NCBI RefSeq assembly: GCF_030272615.1
Contig: NC_081412.1
Span: 103,094,796 to 103,158,795 of the forward strand
Reading direction: 5' to 3'
Origin: Cryptomeria japonica
Lineage: Eukaryota; Streptophyta; Pinopsida; Cupressales; Cupressaceae
DNA: 64,000 nucleotides
Below, one piece after another: positions 12,067 to 22,275 of this stretch; position 1 is the first letter of the stretch; the number at the start of each line of letters is the position of its first letter. Below the pieces are notes generated by a model. The model was not told the DNA's origin. It ran no database searches and was given only the letters and a program-made list of their open reading frames with translations. A program made the translations under genes and the position numbers.

Positions 12067-13872
12067 TTATGACAATAAAGAGTAAAACTTGTCAAAAACT
12101 AATTTAAAGTCCTGCAAAAATTGCTTCATGGATAGGGACCATGAGTCAAGTAGGGAGGTAGCCACCTCTTTCTCTGTCTGCATCTGGGAGACCTGTTCTT
12201 CCATGGCAGCTATCGTGCTCATCTCTTGAGTGACCGTTAGGGCATCAAGATTTAGGTAGCATTTTTGGAGAATTTGTAGTCTTGGCAGTAGGACCAGTTG
12301 AAGTTCCTGCAAATTTCGTGTCCAGTTTCTTATCTCCACCTCTAGTCTTGTAGATTGTAGTTGAAGCTGGTGAACAGTTTGTCCATATGTGGAAAAGCAA
12401 TCATATGGCATCTTGAAGGTGTTAATGAATGACTGCATATCATATTGCAATTTGTCCTTCTGAGTAAGCACATCATCACAGAATAAATGAGGTTGGCAAA
12501 TCTTGCTGAGTAGAAGATTGCCCTCATTCATTGCATCTCTAATGGCCTTTTGTGCCTTCTGGAGATCAGACCAGAGCTCTGTTAGCTTTTTCACTAGGGC
12601 AGTGTCAAGAGCCTTTTGATGTGCCTTCTTGGCATTTGCTTCTGTGACCTCTTCCAGGCTTTGTACCTGGTCTTCTACAACTATGCATAGGAGCTTCAAT
12701 TGTGCAAGTGAGGAATTGGTATTGGGAAGATTCATACCGGGTATCAAATTGGTAAGTGTTTCCACCGCAGTTTGGATAACATCTTCCTCCTTTTTCCTCT
12801 TTAGAGAATCCAATCGCTCTTGAGCAAGCTTAATGCTCTGCAACAGCTTCGATTCATCTGCAAACTAGAGGTCAATAGGACTAGCAATTGTAGCCAGTTT
12901 AGCCTAACTAACAATTGCCATTGTAGTCTCCACCTGTGTGCTCTTTTCCGCTGCTTCCTTGTCCTTGGCTTTTTGCTAGTCTTCTTGAGCCTTCCTCTGC
13001 TCCTCTTCTTCTTTCTTTCTTTTCTCTTCTTCTTGTCTCTTCTCGTCATCTTTGCACTTCTTCTCTTATTCATCCTTCTTCTTCTCCTCTTCCTTCTTCC
13101 TCTTTTCCTCTTCCTGTTTCTTCTCTTCCTCTTTCCGCTTCTCCTCTTCTTTTCTTTTATCCTCTTCCTCTTTCTTCTTTTTCTCCTCTTTTCTCTTATC
13201 CTCTTCCTCTTTCTTCTTTTTCTCCTCTTTTCTCTTATCCGCTTCCTCTTTCCTCTTTTCCTCTTCTTTTCTCTTATCCTCTTCATCTGCTAGTTTCTTC
13301 TTTTCAGCTTCCCGTTGCTTCTTTTCTTCTTCTGCCTTCTTTTCATGTCCTATTCCTTCTGATGGTGCATCCTGAGTAACATTTTCACCATCTAAGGCAT
13401 CAACGTCAATGGGGTCCATTGGTTCTGTGACCGGTTCTTCTTCACTATCATACACCTCATCCAGTTTGCCAGTTTCTGGTTCTCACTTAGCTTTTCTATT
13501 GGCTTCAGCCAATTGATGCATCTTAAGAGCTTCTTGAGCATGAGTATGTGTATCTTTGATCACTTCTTGACCCTTTCTTTCTAGTAATAGGATTCTTCTT
13601 CTTCTCGTGAAGAAGAGGCCTTTGTATTTATTCATAACTTTGAAAAGTTCTGAATTTGACACATCAGGAAAATGTTGAGCGAATATCTCCTCCCTCATTT
13701 CCTGTTCCTTTTCTATGGCAATGCACCATTTATTGTCTAAAGAATTATGCAAAGAATCCGATGTCTCAGATCTAATTTCTGAAGGCGACCGATCATATGA
13801 CACACAAATACTTAATGATTTCTTGTTGAACGTCTTCCTTTTCATCATCATTGAAGTCATCAAAGCAATCAA
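12067..13872 (-). pseudogene. Distal part of the cargo ORF: charged K/E helix and C-terminal coiled coil
   Basis: One minus-strand frame runs from about 13800 down to 12067, interrupted by stops near 13480, 13063, 12970, 12910 and 12870. It first encodes a mixed segment (SPSEIRSETSDSLHNSLD to TRRRRILLLERKGQEV). An acidic spacer follows, then about 130 residues made almost only of E, K, R and D (13340-12950). The last 258 codons (12843-12067) are a heptad-rich helix starting QSIKLAQERLDSLKRKKEED and ending DKFYSLLS. The frame continues from the 13970-15334 ORF after one shift near 13800. The family is not recognised; the K/E block resembles single-alpha-helix segments. The stops mark a decayed copy. 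Confidence 0.7.
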
Positions 13873-13969
13873 TTAAATCATTCAACACTTTTCTCCTAAT
13901 ATTCTTTATAGTTCTTTGACAAATTGTCAAAGGTTTGTAAGAAGAAATGTCAATATTTACCAGTGCAGA

Positions 13970-15334
13970 TTATGTCGATTCATTCTTTGTCTTTTTCTTT
14001 GTTTGCCTAGTCTTCTTCTTAGGAAGTTCTTCTGACATAGTTTCTTCTGACTCAGGTGTATTGCTTTTTGTCTTTCGCTTCCTCTCAAAGACTTTTGCAG
14101 GTACTGCTTCCGGTTTCTTCTTAACTGGTGACCGCTTGGTCACTTTGGGACTAGCTGCAGTAACCGGTGCCGATGTTGAAGGCACTGCCTTTCCTTTCTT
14201 TTCTGAGGGTTCTTCAACTAGTGTAACCCTTTCCAAATAAGTGCCAGTTCTCTTTGCCTTAGGATCAAGGGGTGAGGTGATTAGGGTAGAAGCATACCCA
14301 TCCAGCATATCATTCATTACCTCATAGCCCATAGGCTCTACTTCTTCCTGCCTAGGCTCAACAGCCTTCATTATGCATTCATCCACTTTGATGGTGAAGA
14401 AAATGTCTTCCTCATACTTTTTTACTATATCACCGGATATCCTTATCCTTTGGCTCATCTTGCATCTGAACTCATCAAAGTATTTGTTCAGTGCTTCTAG
14501 ATAGCCGGTTCCAACTGCTTGTAGACTTTCCTTGATTTGTTTTGTTACCAATTGGTCGGCAGACCACTGAATATCACCTACTCCTGGAAAGTAGCCTTGA
14601 AAGTAAAAGAACAACCCAACCAGTGGTTGTTCGAACTTGAATCTCAGTGCATTGTCCTGTTTGATCGACTTAAGATTCAACATAAGTTGTCTTTGCATAA
14701 AAGTGCATAGATCAAACGATGCATCCTCCTTGATCATCCTGCAAGCAGTATTTACCGCTGCAGCAGAGACAAAATTAATTCTGCTAGCAAAGAACGTCCA
14801 GTAACCTATCACCATGTAGACATACTTGACTAGATCGTCCTTGATTGAGTTGATGGTCATACCATGAGAGTCGCTCACTGAATCAGTGAGCTTGGACATT
14901 TTAGTCTTGCTAACCTTCCTTAGGGCTGGCACTTCCCTTGTATTGCAAAAACTGGTGACGACATGAATCGCTTCCGGTGTGATATCATGCATCCGCTCGA
15001 GGTACATCTTGTCGCCGTGTACCCTGCTTAGAATAATGCGAATGTGATCATCCAAAAATTCTTCAAGAAAGTAAACTGCATTTTGGAGTTTCTTCTTTTC
15101 CAGAATGCTGAATTCCAATTTAATCTTCTTATCCTTTCCGCAGAATAGGCTTAGCTGGGAATGGATTACAAGAAACCCTAGGTCTTCGATTTTGCAGTCT
15201 ATGTAATAAAAAATCCCTTCTTCTACTAAAATGCCAGCCCGTACTTGAGATAGGGCATTATATTTTGGCTTTCTCTTAATGAAGTCCATAGAATCAATAG
15301 TTGCACTAGAACTATCATGAGATGCGGAAGCCAT
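13970..15334 (-). CDS. Proximal part of the cargo ORF, unrecognised 454-residue protein
   Basis: This is the longest intact frame in the element. It starts MASASHDSSSATIDSMDF at 15334, about 540 bp after the gag remnant. Residues 1 to about 330 look globular, with hydrophobic helices (VKYVYMVIGYWTFFASRINF near residue 170) and a glycine-aromatic segment (LVGLFFYFQGYFPGVGDIQW near 240). From about residue 350 the protein becomes a basic, serine-proline linker with several KKK and KRK clusters. It ends at a TAA (13970-13972), after which the same frame stays open for about 55 more codons (SALVNIDISSYKPLTICQRT onward), so the stop looks secondary. I do not recognise the fold. It shows no polymerase, protease, integrase or nuclease motif. 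It could be a captured gene or an element-specific accessory protein; function is unknown. Confidence 0.65.
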   Translation of the reverse strand: MASASHDSSSATIDSMDFIKRKPKYNALSQVRAGILVEEGIFYYIDCKIEDLGFLVIHSQLSLFCGKDKKIKLEFSILEKKKLQNAVYFLEEFLDDHIRIILSRVHGDKMYLERMHDITPEAIHVVTSFCNTREVPALRKVSKTKMSKLTDSVSDSHGMTINSIKDDLVKYVYMVIGYWTFFASRINFVSAAAVNTACRMIKEDASFDLCTFMQRQLMLNLKSIKQDNALRFKFEQPLVGLFFYFQGYFPGVGDIQWSADQLVTKQIKESLQAVGTGYLEALNKYFDEFRCKMSQRIRISGDIVKKYEEDIFFTIKVDECIMKAVEPRQEEVEPMGYEVMNDMLDGYASTLITSPLDPKAKRTGTYLERVTLVEEPSEKKGKAVPSTSAPVTAASPKVTKRSPVKKKPEAVPAKVFERKRKTKSNTPESEETMSEELPKKKTRQTKKKTKNEST

Positions 15335-15872
15335 GATAAACGAAGAATTATGAAAAATACCTTCGCAGATTGAAATTTAGGGCTTCGCAATTTGAACTTC
15401 GCTTGACACTCCTTCGATTGCAGAGACACCGCTTTGCATTCTACACTCCTCCAATAGATGTTTGCTTCAAATTCTTCTTCGGGAATTTGATAAATTCTTT
15501 GATTCGCAATGTAAATCGCTTTCCTTCGCTCTGCACTTGAAAAACTTCTTTGCTCAAAAAATGATAAGTGAGAAATGATTTCAAAATTCTTTTAAATAGG
15601 TTTTCCACCTACCATAATAAATGCTCCAATATTAGGGCGTAAACCCTAATTTGCCTTTTACTGTTTTTGGTCTTCTGCTGACTGACAGGTATCTCATACT
15701 GGCTAAGGTCTTTTACCAATTCTAACCAGGGGTTTGAAGAATTTCACCGTTTGCTCCCCCTAAGCTTTTATGATGCTTAGTTTGTCGGTTCTGTGATATC
15801 CACACTAGGTGCAGAAACCGGTTCTTCTTGCAACACTCCTAGTTTTTTTTTCCAGGTTTTGTTCATATTGAC
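15335..15872 (-). other. Spacer between gag and cargo ORF
   Basis: There is no convincing frame. It contains a 'ctccccctaagc' stretch near 15754-15766 (a purine tract on the element strand) and several copies of the 'ccggtt' word also common in the LTRs. It may be the leader or internal promoter of the cargo ORF, but nothing in the sequence proves this. Confidence 0.4.
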
Positions 15873-17055
15873 TTAAACTATTTTAATATCAATCTTTCCT
15901 TCCGAAGTGACGGGTATGTCATCCGATATGTTCTTTCTTGTTCTGCAAAATTTGGAAATGTGACCCGGTTTGTTGCAATGATAGCAGACCATTCCAGGTG
16001 CTCTCCAAGGTCCATTATTCATGTTACCATTCTTCCTCCTACATGTTGCAGCAGTGTGACCATGACAATGACAAATCAAATAGTTTGCTCTCCATCAAGT
16101 TGCCACTGCTTCCTGACTGATGATTAAAGGCATTAAACCAGTTGTGATTCCGGTTCACAAAAGGTTCCAGACCAACTCCTTGATTCCTCTGAGGATATCT
16201 TCCAGTGTTGTTCATAACAGACCTGCATTCATATGCTCTATGCCCCAACTTGTTGCATGCATAACAATTACCATTGAACTTATTGAATCTAGGTACATTT
16301 TTTATAAAGTAAGGAAAATTATTGTAGGCTTTGCTCCTACATACATTGGCAGTATGTCCTTCTTTAAGACAGTTAAAGCAAACAGGTTTAAACTTTTGCT
16401 TACCTTTATCTTTTGATGCCGGTTGTTTCTTCAATGCTCCAGCATTTTCACCAGAGGTCTCACCTTCCTCATGACTGAAGAAACCAAGTCCATCAGTATT
16501 CCTGATAGGTTTGGCCGATTCAAGCTTTTGCTCTAGCTTAACAGTAATCTTGTTGAACTTAGCAAGTATTTCCTTTGACTCAGAGAGTTCTTTGGAAATA
16601 GCAGCATTTGACTCCATCAAGTTTGCATTCTCAGAGATGGCCATGTTTAGTTCTCCTTGCATGTCTTCCTTTTCCACTTTGCTCACATGGAGTTGAGTGG
16701 TTAGGGCACTGATTTCTTGCTTCAGCTTGGAGATTTCATGATCTTTGTCTTTTACCAGATCTTCAGCTTTCCTCCAGTTCTCAAGCTCTTGGCACATTCG
16801 AATAGTCAGTCCTTCCAACTCTTTTCTCAGATTGGAATTGGATTCATTCAACTTTTCTTCTTCTTAAATTAGGACTTCCATGTCCGCTTCAATAGAAGAA
16901 CTATTTTCAGATAGCTCCATCAATTTTTCAGCATGTTCTCTCCTTTTTGCCTGAGAGGCCTTATATTTGACCATAAGATCATCATAGGCTTGCTCAGACT
17001 GAGTGAGCCGATGAGTAAGTTCCCTCATAGTGTATTCCCCCATAGCTCTTTCCAA
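15873..17055 (-). pseudogene. gag remnant: coiled coil plus four zinc knuckles
   Basis: Gag proteins package the element RNA. The frame is open from just after the primer site; the first ATG in frame is at 17043 (MGEYTMRELTHRLTQSEQ). About 180 residues of coiled coil follow, interrupted by one stop near 16860. Then come C-x2-C-x4-H-x4-C knuckles: CFNCLKEGHTANVC and CYACNKLGHRAYEC are intact. A third (CHCHGHTAATC) has lost residues at a frameshift near 16060, and a fourth (CYHCNKPGHISKFC) is intact in the new frame, which ends at 15873. The usual copia capsid domain (UBN2-type) that should precede the knuckles is absent, so the gag begins unusually close to the primer site. A 5' deletion or a divergent gag would both explain this. 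Confidence 0.75.
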
Positions 17056-17078
17056 GTGGTTAGACTTATAGAAAGGTT

Positions 17079-17091
17079 GGCTCTGACACCA
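17079..17091 (-). other. Primer-binding site, initiator-Met tRNA type
   Basis: On the minus strand TGGTGTCAGAGCC lies two bases after the 5' LTR end. It differs at one base from the TGGTATCAGAGCC seen in other elements of this window, which is the usual plant site complementary to initiator-Met tRNA. Confidence 0.85.
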
Positions 17092-17093
17092 AT

Positions 17094-18275
17094 TGATGAA
17101 TACTAAGAGGAGGGGTGAATTAGTATGCCAAAAATCACTGTACTTAACAACTTTACTATTCTAGCAGTAAACCAGTAAAATAGTTTAGCAGACAAACTGG
17201 TTACCACACATGTAAACCAAATAGAAAATAATGCATTCAACCACAGAAGCACAAACACCATAACACAAGAGATTTTGACGTGGAAACCCAAATGGGAAAA
17301 ACCACAGTGAGATGGAACTCACAAGGAACTATCTGCAGAATAGAAACCAGACCGGTTAAGGTCAAACTGATTAAGGTCATACAATGTTCTTTACCAGAAC
17401 AGATCCTATTAGGAATCTCAATCTCTATTAGGAGATAAGTCTGATTAAAGACTACCTTACTAGAGGATTTTAGATCCATAGATGTGAACCACCTTGTTAG
17501 AGGATTTACAAAAGGATTTTGGGGCCTACCCGGTTAAGGGCTTCAGACTTGTCGAAGATGTGAGTAATCAACAAGTGAGTGATCTAGCAAATAGCACAGA
17601 TTGCTTGGTTAGATCCTTGATAGCTCATTCCTAATGCATTCCAGCATTACTTCAGTCTTCAACACATTCACACTCTGCCTCTTCTCGCAGACCTCAACTT
17701 CTCTCCTATGTTCACACTTACAAAAACTCTTCAACCACCTAAAACCCTATCAACCACCTAAAACCCTAGACATGATGTCCTTATAAAGGAATTTGATTTC
17801 ATGTCGGTCCAATAGGATTACAATACAATTTCCTAGGTTCAATGCATCTAGACATATTTGGTAACACGACACAAAAAGAACCACCAGAGTGTCGGCACCG
17901 CCAAACAATCGGTGGATGGTAACTCATCACAAAATGTTGGTCGGTAACTCATCACAGAGTATTACCGGTTCATACAGAATACTGGTTTAAGCAAAATACC
18001 GGTTGCTAGTTAGACAAAATGAAGACTGGAAAAAATGAGTTGTGCCGCTTTGTTCCTTCGTACCGCTTGAGATCCTCGAATCGCTTGGGGTCTTCATACT
18101 GCTTCAGATTGGCAAACACTTTCTGCAAAACACCAATAGTTTGAAGACTATAATACATCATACCAGTTGGAACAAATACCAGTTGAGCTTTAACTTATAC
18201 ATACAAAAAGTGATCTCAAATCAAGTGTGTGTCCATCAATGACAATCACAACATCAATCATCAAAAATGCCAACA
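17094..18275 (-). repeat. 5' LTR of the non-autonomous element
   Basis: 1,182 bp with the same TG...CA ends as the 3' LTR. It is slightly longer because of a short direct duplication around 17920-17965 built on the words GTAACTCATCAC. Scattered substitutions against the partner LTR show that the insertion is not recent. The TATA-like box is near 17783-17792. Confidence 0.9.
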
Positions 18276-18389
18276 AATTACGCTATTGTAAGGAATTTGC
18301 AATTGGAAAACATTAAAATGGACTGTGCTGCTGGAAATAGATCTCGACATGTGAAGTAGCGGATAAGTAGAGATGGAAGGTGGATTCCC

Positions 18390-18906
18390 CCTCTTGTGGG
18401 AATCTTAAAAATTAATACAGATGGCTCTTCCCATGGGAATCCTGGACATGCAAGTATTAGAGGTATAGGTAGAGGTGATGATGGTTGTGTAGTTTTTTTT
18501 TTCTCTATTTATATTGGGAAACACTCTTAACAATCTTATGGAGGCCCTAGCTATTAAGATTTCTATTGAGCAAGGTTGTTCTTTAGGATGGAAGAAGATT
18601 ATTTGTGAGTCAGATTCTCATATTGTTGTGGACATGTTGAACAAACAAAATTTGAATGATGTGAGTTGGCAATTAGCTTCTGTGGTCAGACAAATTTTAC
18701 AACTGTGTAATACATTGGAATTTGTCTCCTTTTGTCATATTCCCAGGGAGTGGAATAGAGTGGCTGATTGTTTGGCCAAGTGGGCTTCAAAGCATGTTGA
18801 TGGTTGGGATTTTAGTGGAAGGGATGGTCTACCTCTTGATTATCTTGAAACTTTAGACAGGTTAATGCTAGAAGACAGGATGATGCAAGAGCACCCAGTG
18901 GTGTAG
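18390..18906 (+). pseudogene. LINE ORF2 remnant, 3' part: RNase H domain
   Basis: This is the continuation of the interrupted LINE ORF2. An RNase H domain (RVT_3 type) starts with INTDGSSHGNPGHASIRG at 18411, shifts frame near 18500, then runs as an open frame 18514-18906. Catalytic acids are visible in order: D in TDGSS, E in MEALAIK, D in CESDSHIV, and D in RVADCLAKWAS. RNase H would remove the RNA strand of the copy hybrid. It ends at TAG 18904-18906, followed by about 320 bp of 3' untranslated LINE sequence. Confidence 0.85.
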
Positions 18907-19230
18907 GATCAATTTCCCTTTCATGTTTGTTTCCTTTTCATTGTCATTTTTAAGGCCCTTCGAGGCTCTGGATGAGCTTGGTTTTTGGTGTAATTCCAAA
19001 GTAGTAGGCCTTTAGCCCACACGTCACCTTTTTGAGGGCTTTCTAAAAAGGTATTATCATTTGAAACCCAACGGTCGAATCTAATGCTATGGTCACTGGA
19101 CTTTGCAGTGGTGGTGCTAGTGGTTCTTTTAGGTTCCTTTTAGTTTTTGTTGTTGTCTTGGTGGGCCTAAGGCCTGTTCTTTGTATTTCTGTGATTTGTG
19201 AATAAATCTTTAGCCCTTTTTTTTTCTTTT

Positions 19231-19756
19231 TTAAATTATATTTATATCATTATAATATGAGACTCCATAATATTTTTATAGATTGAACATAAATAAAATT
19301 AATTTTCCTTTTACTAAATAAAGACATCAATATAAAATGTAAGGTTATTTTTAATAGTTTTTGGACATTATTTACTATTTTTCTTAGTGTCCTAAATATA
19401 TGTGATTATTTTCAATAATGACCTAATATTTATAAGAAAATAGAGAAAAAACAAATAACATATAATAAAATTTCATTCACTTGTTCCTATAATGGGCCTG
19501 ATAGAGTTAAGTTCTATGCTATATTAATAAAAGAATACAAAGAGAACATTTTAAGACATAGATGGTTCAAACCAAAATTGATGGAACTTTGAAAGGTGAT
19601 TCAATAATATCAAGAGAGGGATCTGTATAATCAAATATGAGCAAGGTAAATTAATAGCCTAAACAATGAAGAAATTGAAAGAAGTGATCAATATCAAAGT
19701 AGCAAGATCGACCTTGTAGAGGTTAAAACTTAAGGAAATTCATCAAACCAAGACAA
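19231..19756. other. AT-rich stretch, nothing recognised
   Basis: No gene, repeat or element ends were recognised between the LINE tail and the pyrimidine block. Confidence 0.5.
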
Positions 19757-20738
19757 ATTCTATCTCTATCTCTATCTTTGTCTTCCTCTTTCTCTTCCCC
19801 TATCTCTCTCTCTCATCTCTATCATTCTCACTATAACTATCTCCCCATTTGTACTTCGTGCCTTACCTCTCCCTATATCTTTTTCTTCCCTCTCTATCTT
19901 TCCCACTATACCCATGTCTCTATCTCTCCCTCTTTCTATCCCTCTCTCTCCCTCTCTCCCTATCACTCGGCTCTATATATCTCTACTCCTCTACCCTCTC
20001 TCTACTTACCTTCCTTCATCTTCCTCTTATCTATTTATATATATGTCTCCCCCTCTCCATCCCTCTCTCACACACTCCCTATTTCTCCCTCCCTATCTCT
20101 ATCTCCCCCCCCCCCTCTCTTTATCTCTCTTCCTCCTCTCTCTATTACTTGTCTCTATCACCTCCTTTATCTCTCACTTGTTCCCTCTCTATCTTTATAT
20201 TTACATATCTCCCTCTCACTCCCTATCTTTATTTCACTGTCCCTATCTCTCTCATTGACTTCATCTCCCTTTATCTCTCCTACCATCTCTCTCTCTATAT
20301 CCCTCTCCACCTCTCTCTATGTCACCTCATATATTTATCTTTCTACCTCTCCATCACTTCCTGTCTCATTGTCTCCTTCTTTATATCTCTATTTTTTCAT
20401 ATCCCTCTTCCTCTCTCCTTCGACCTCTCCCCCTCTATTTATTTATCTCTTTCACACCTACTTTAACTTTTCAATGTTATATCCATCTCTATATCTCTTG
20501 TTTATATCCCTATCTCTCCCTTTCTATTCATATCTCTCCCTTTCTCTCCATGTCTCCCTAACACTCCCCCTTTTTGTATATGTTTCTTCTCTCGTTTCCC
20601 TATTTCTCTCCCTCCCTCTCTTTCTATCCCACCATATTTCTCTCACTTATATACACACACACTCTTGGTGTTTCTCCCTCTATATCTCTATTTATATCAA
20701 TCTTTCCCCCTCTCTACCTCTCACCCTTGCCCCCCCCC

Positions 20739-20783
<45 letters not shown>

Positions 20784-21371
20784 CCTCTCCTTATCTATAT
20801 CTTATTATTTCATATCCCTCTTCGTATTCACTTCCATCTCTCCTTCTCTATATATTTATCTCTTTCACACCTCCTCTATCTTTCCCAAGTTATATCCATC
20901 TCTCCAGCTCTCCCTCCATGTTTCTCTCTCATATACACACACACTTTCATTGTTTCTCCATCCCTATCCTAATCTCTATCTAAATTTTCCCCTCTCTATC
21001 TCTCTATACCTCTGTCTATTACGAGCATGTTTCTCACTCTTACCCCCTATATCTCTATCTTCCTCTTTATCTAAATTTTATCATCTCTACCTCTCTGCCT
21101 TATTCACTTCATCTCAATTGGTATAATACCACCCATGCATTACTTTGATTTTGGGATTTTCATTTTTCTCCTAAAAGCACAGGGACAAAGAGAAATAGCA
21201 GTAAATGGTAGGAGAACTAGGCCATTAACCTATATATCTTTCTATCTATACATCTATCTCCCTTTCTCTTCTCACATATCTATATATCTCTCTTTCTCTT
21301 GGCATATATCTATATTTATGCCTCTCTTTACCTCTCCAAATTTGTCTCTACCTCTTTCTCTATATCTATGG
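19757..21371 (+). repeat. Long pyrimidine-rich simple-sequence block
   Basis: For about 1.4 kb (19757-21127), and again at 21227-21371, the plus strand is almost only C and T with interspersed TAT, built from irregular CTCTATCTCTC-like words. It includes a C run of about 19 at 20731-20749 followed directly by a pure CT run, and two CA-rich islands (20645-20663, 20931-20943). A stretch of about 120 bp (from 20398) recurs about 414 bp later (from 20812), so segments have been duplicated inside the block. A 401-codon open frame and several shorter ones across it contain only L, S, P, Y, I and F repeats and are not genes. Confidence 0.9.
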
Positions 21372-22275
21372 ATGCATAGTTGACTTGGAGCTATCAATTT
21401 TCCATTGAGACAGTTTTTTACAAGCATAATCTGATATATGATCTATCAATTGACCTCATGCATTACATAAACATATGAAAAAAATACTTATTTTTTCCAA
21501 TTGACCTTTCACACCTCTTGACATACCCATTACACACCAAAGTGCAATTGCTAGTATATAATATAAATATAAACAGAACCCAAATAATGTCATACGGCTG
21601 TGGCCGTCCTTCCTTCCGTACCCCACGTTAAAACCAAATAATATCGAAGACTTAACCCGATGTTGTCATCCCGATTCTTGCCGGATTGTGCACTGTTTTT
21701 TAATAGTAGTTTAGATAAACTTAGACTCCGGGAAAATGCTATTCGCACGGCGGCAATTCAAGTCAACTTTAGCAGCTCAATGCCTGACATTTCAGCAGCT
21801 TCTCGTAGAATTCCAATAATATGAAGAATGGACGATACAGATCTGTCTTTACTGAATATAATCTATTAAACAAAGAAATTTTGTACATTCGTGGCATCTT
21901 CTTACCAATCTTTTTTGTTTCTTTTGATGAGTAGAAAACAAGAGAAAAATCAAATATCAGATCTAAATCTACACTACAGTATGTATTGAATCAGTTCAAA
22001 GAGATAAAAATAGAATAACTGTTAGCCATTTGAAGCATGGAACAACTTGACACGAAAAGTGCTAAAATGTCGAAACCGTTGCAGAGACAATTCCTGAAAA
22101 ATTAAAAAATAAAATTTAATATAAAAGAAGGGAGATGAGGACATCATGAGGCAAGTGGAAAGTTTTTCTACATTCCATTGACTTTTAATAAAAATTGGGC
22201 TCATTATTTTGATTATTCTGTGCATAAATATAGACCAACTCTTTAGGAGTTCCTCATGTTCATGACTGATTCAGC
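21372..22275 (+). promoter_or_regulatory. Upstream region of the ZIP gene
   Basis: This non-repetitive-looking 0.9 kb separates the pyrimidine block from the ZIP start codon and probably contains its promoter. TATA-like words occur at 21554-21574 and at 22224-22232 (CATAAATATAG, about 45 bp before the ATG). ATGTCGAAAC at 22067-22076 matches the zinc-deficiency response element RTGTCGACAY at 9 of 10 positions. Transcription start and 5' UTR introns cannot be judged. Confidence 0.45.

Larger units (their letters stand above)
10639..18275 (-). mobile_element. Non-autonomous LTR retrotransposon with gag and a very long cargo ORF, no pol
   Basis: The element is complete: two LTRs (10639-11799 and 17094-18275) with TG...CA ends, a primer-binding site next to the 5' LTR, a polypurine tract next to the 3' LTR and a 4-of-5 target duplication, all inside a LINE. 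The 5.3-kb interior is read on the minus strand. It encodes a coiled-coil plus zinc-knuckle gag (17055-15873) and then the remains of a single reading frame of about 1,090 codons (15334-12067). No protease, integrase, reverse transcriptase or element RNase H was found in any frame. It resembles large non-autonomous derivatives that rely on enzymes from a partner. LTR style and priming site link it to the Ty1/copia elements in this window. Confidence 0.9.
5280..19230 (+). mobile_element. LINE (plant L1-type, with RNase H), split by an LTR element
   Basis: A plus-strand non-LTR retrotransposon is recognisable from order and motifs: a GC-rich 5' leader (about 5289-5539), ORF1 with a DUF4283-type domain, then ORF2 with APE endonuclease, reverse transcriptase, a zf-RVT-type zinc-finger region and RNase H. 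The LTR element at 10639-18275 interrupts ORF2 between the zinc-finger region and RNase H, and LINE sequence resumes at 18276. Many stops and frameshifts show it is dead. The 3' end is placed near 19230, after 'gaataaatctttagccc' and a T-rich tract. No poly(A) tail or target duplication was identified, so both outer ends are approximate. Confidence 0.85.

Noticed and set aside
12801-13455. Plus-strand and alternative minus-strand frames of 107-161 codons over the K/E block
   Set aside because: Shadows of the purine-rich repeat in other frames. The frame consistent with the flanking cargo ORF is the one reading E/K.
13970-15334. Assignment of the 454-residue cargo protein to a known plant transposon-protein family
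   Set aside because: The helix-rich texture is only vaguely similar to such proteins, and no motif could be matched confidently, so it is left unnamed.
19778-20983. 401-codon open frame and several nested frames
   Set aside because: They lie in pyrimidine-rich simple sequence and encode only L, S, P, Y, I and F repeats. The absence of stops follows from base composition.
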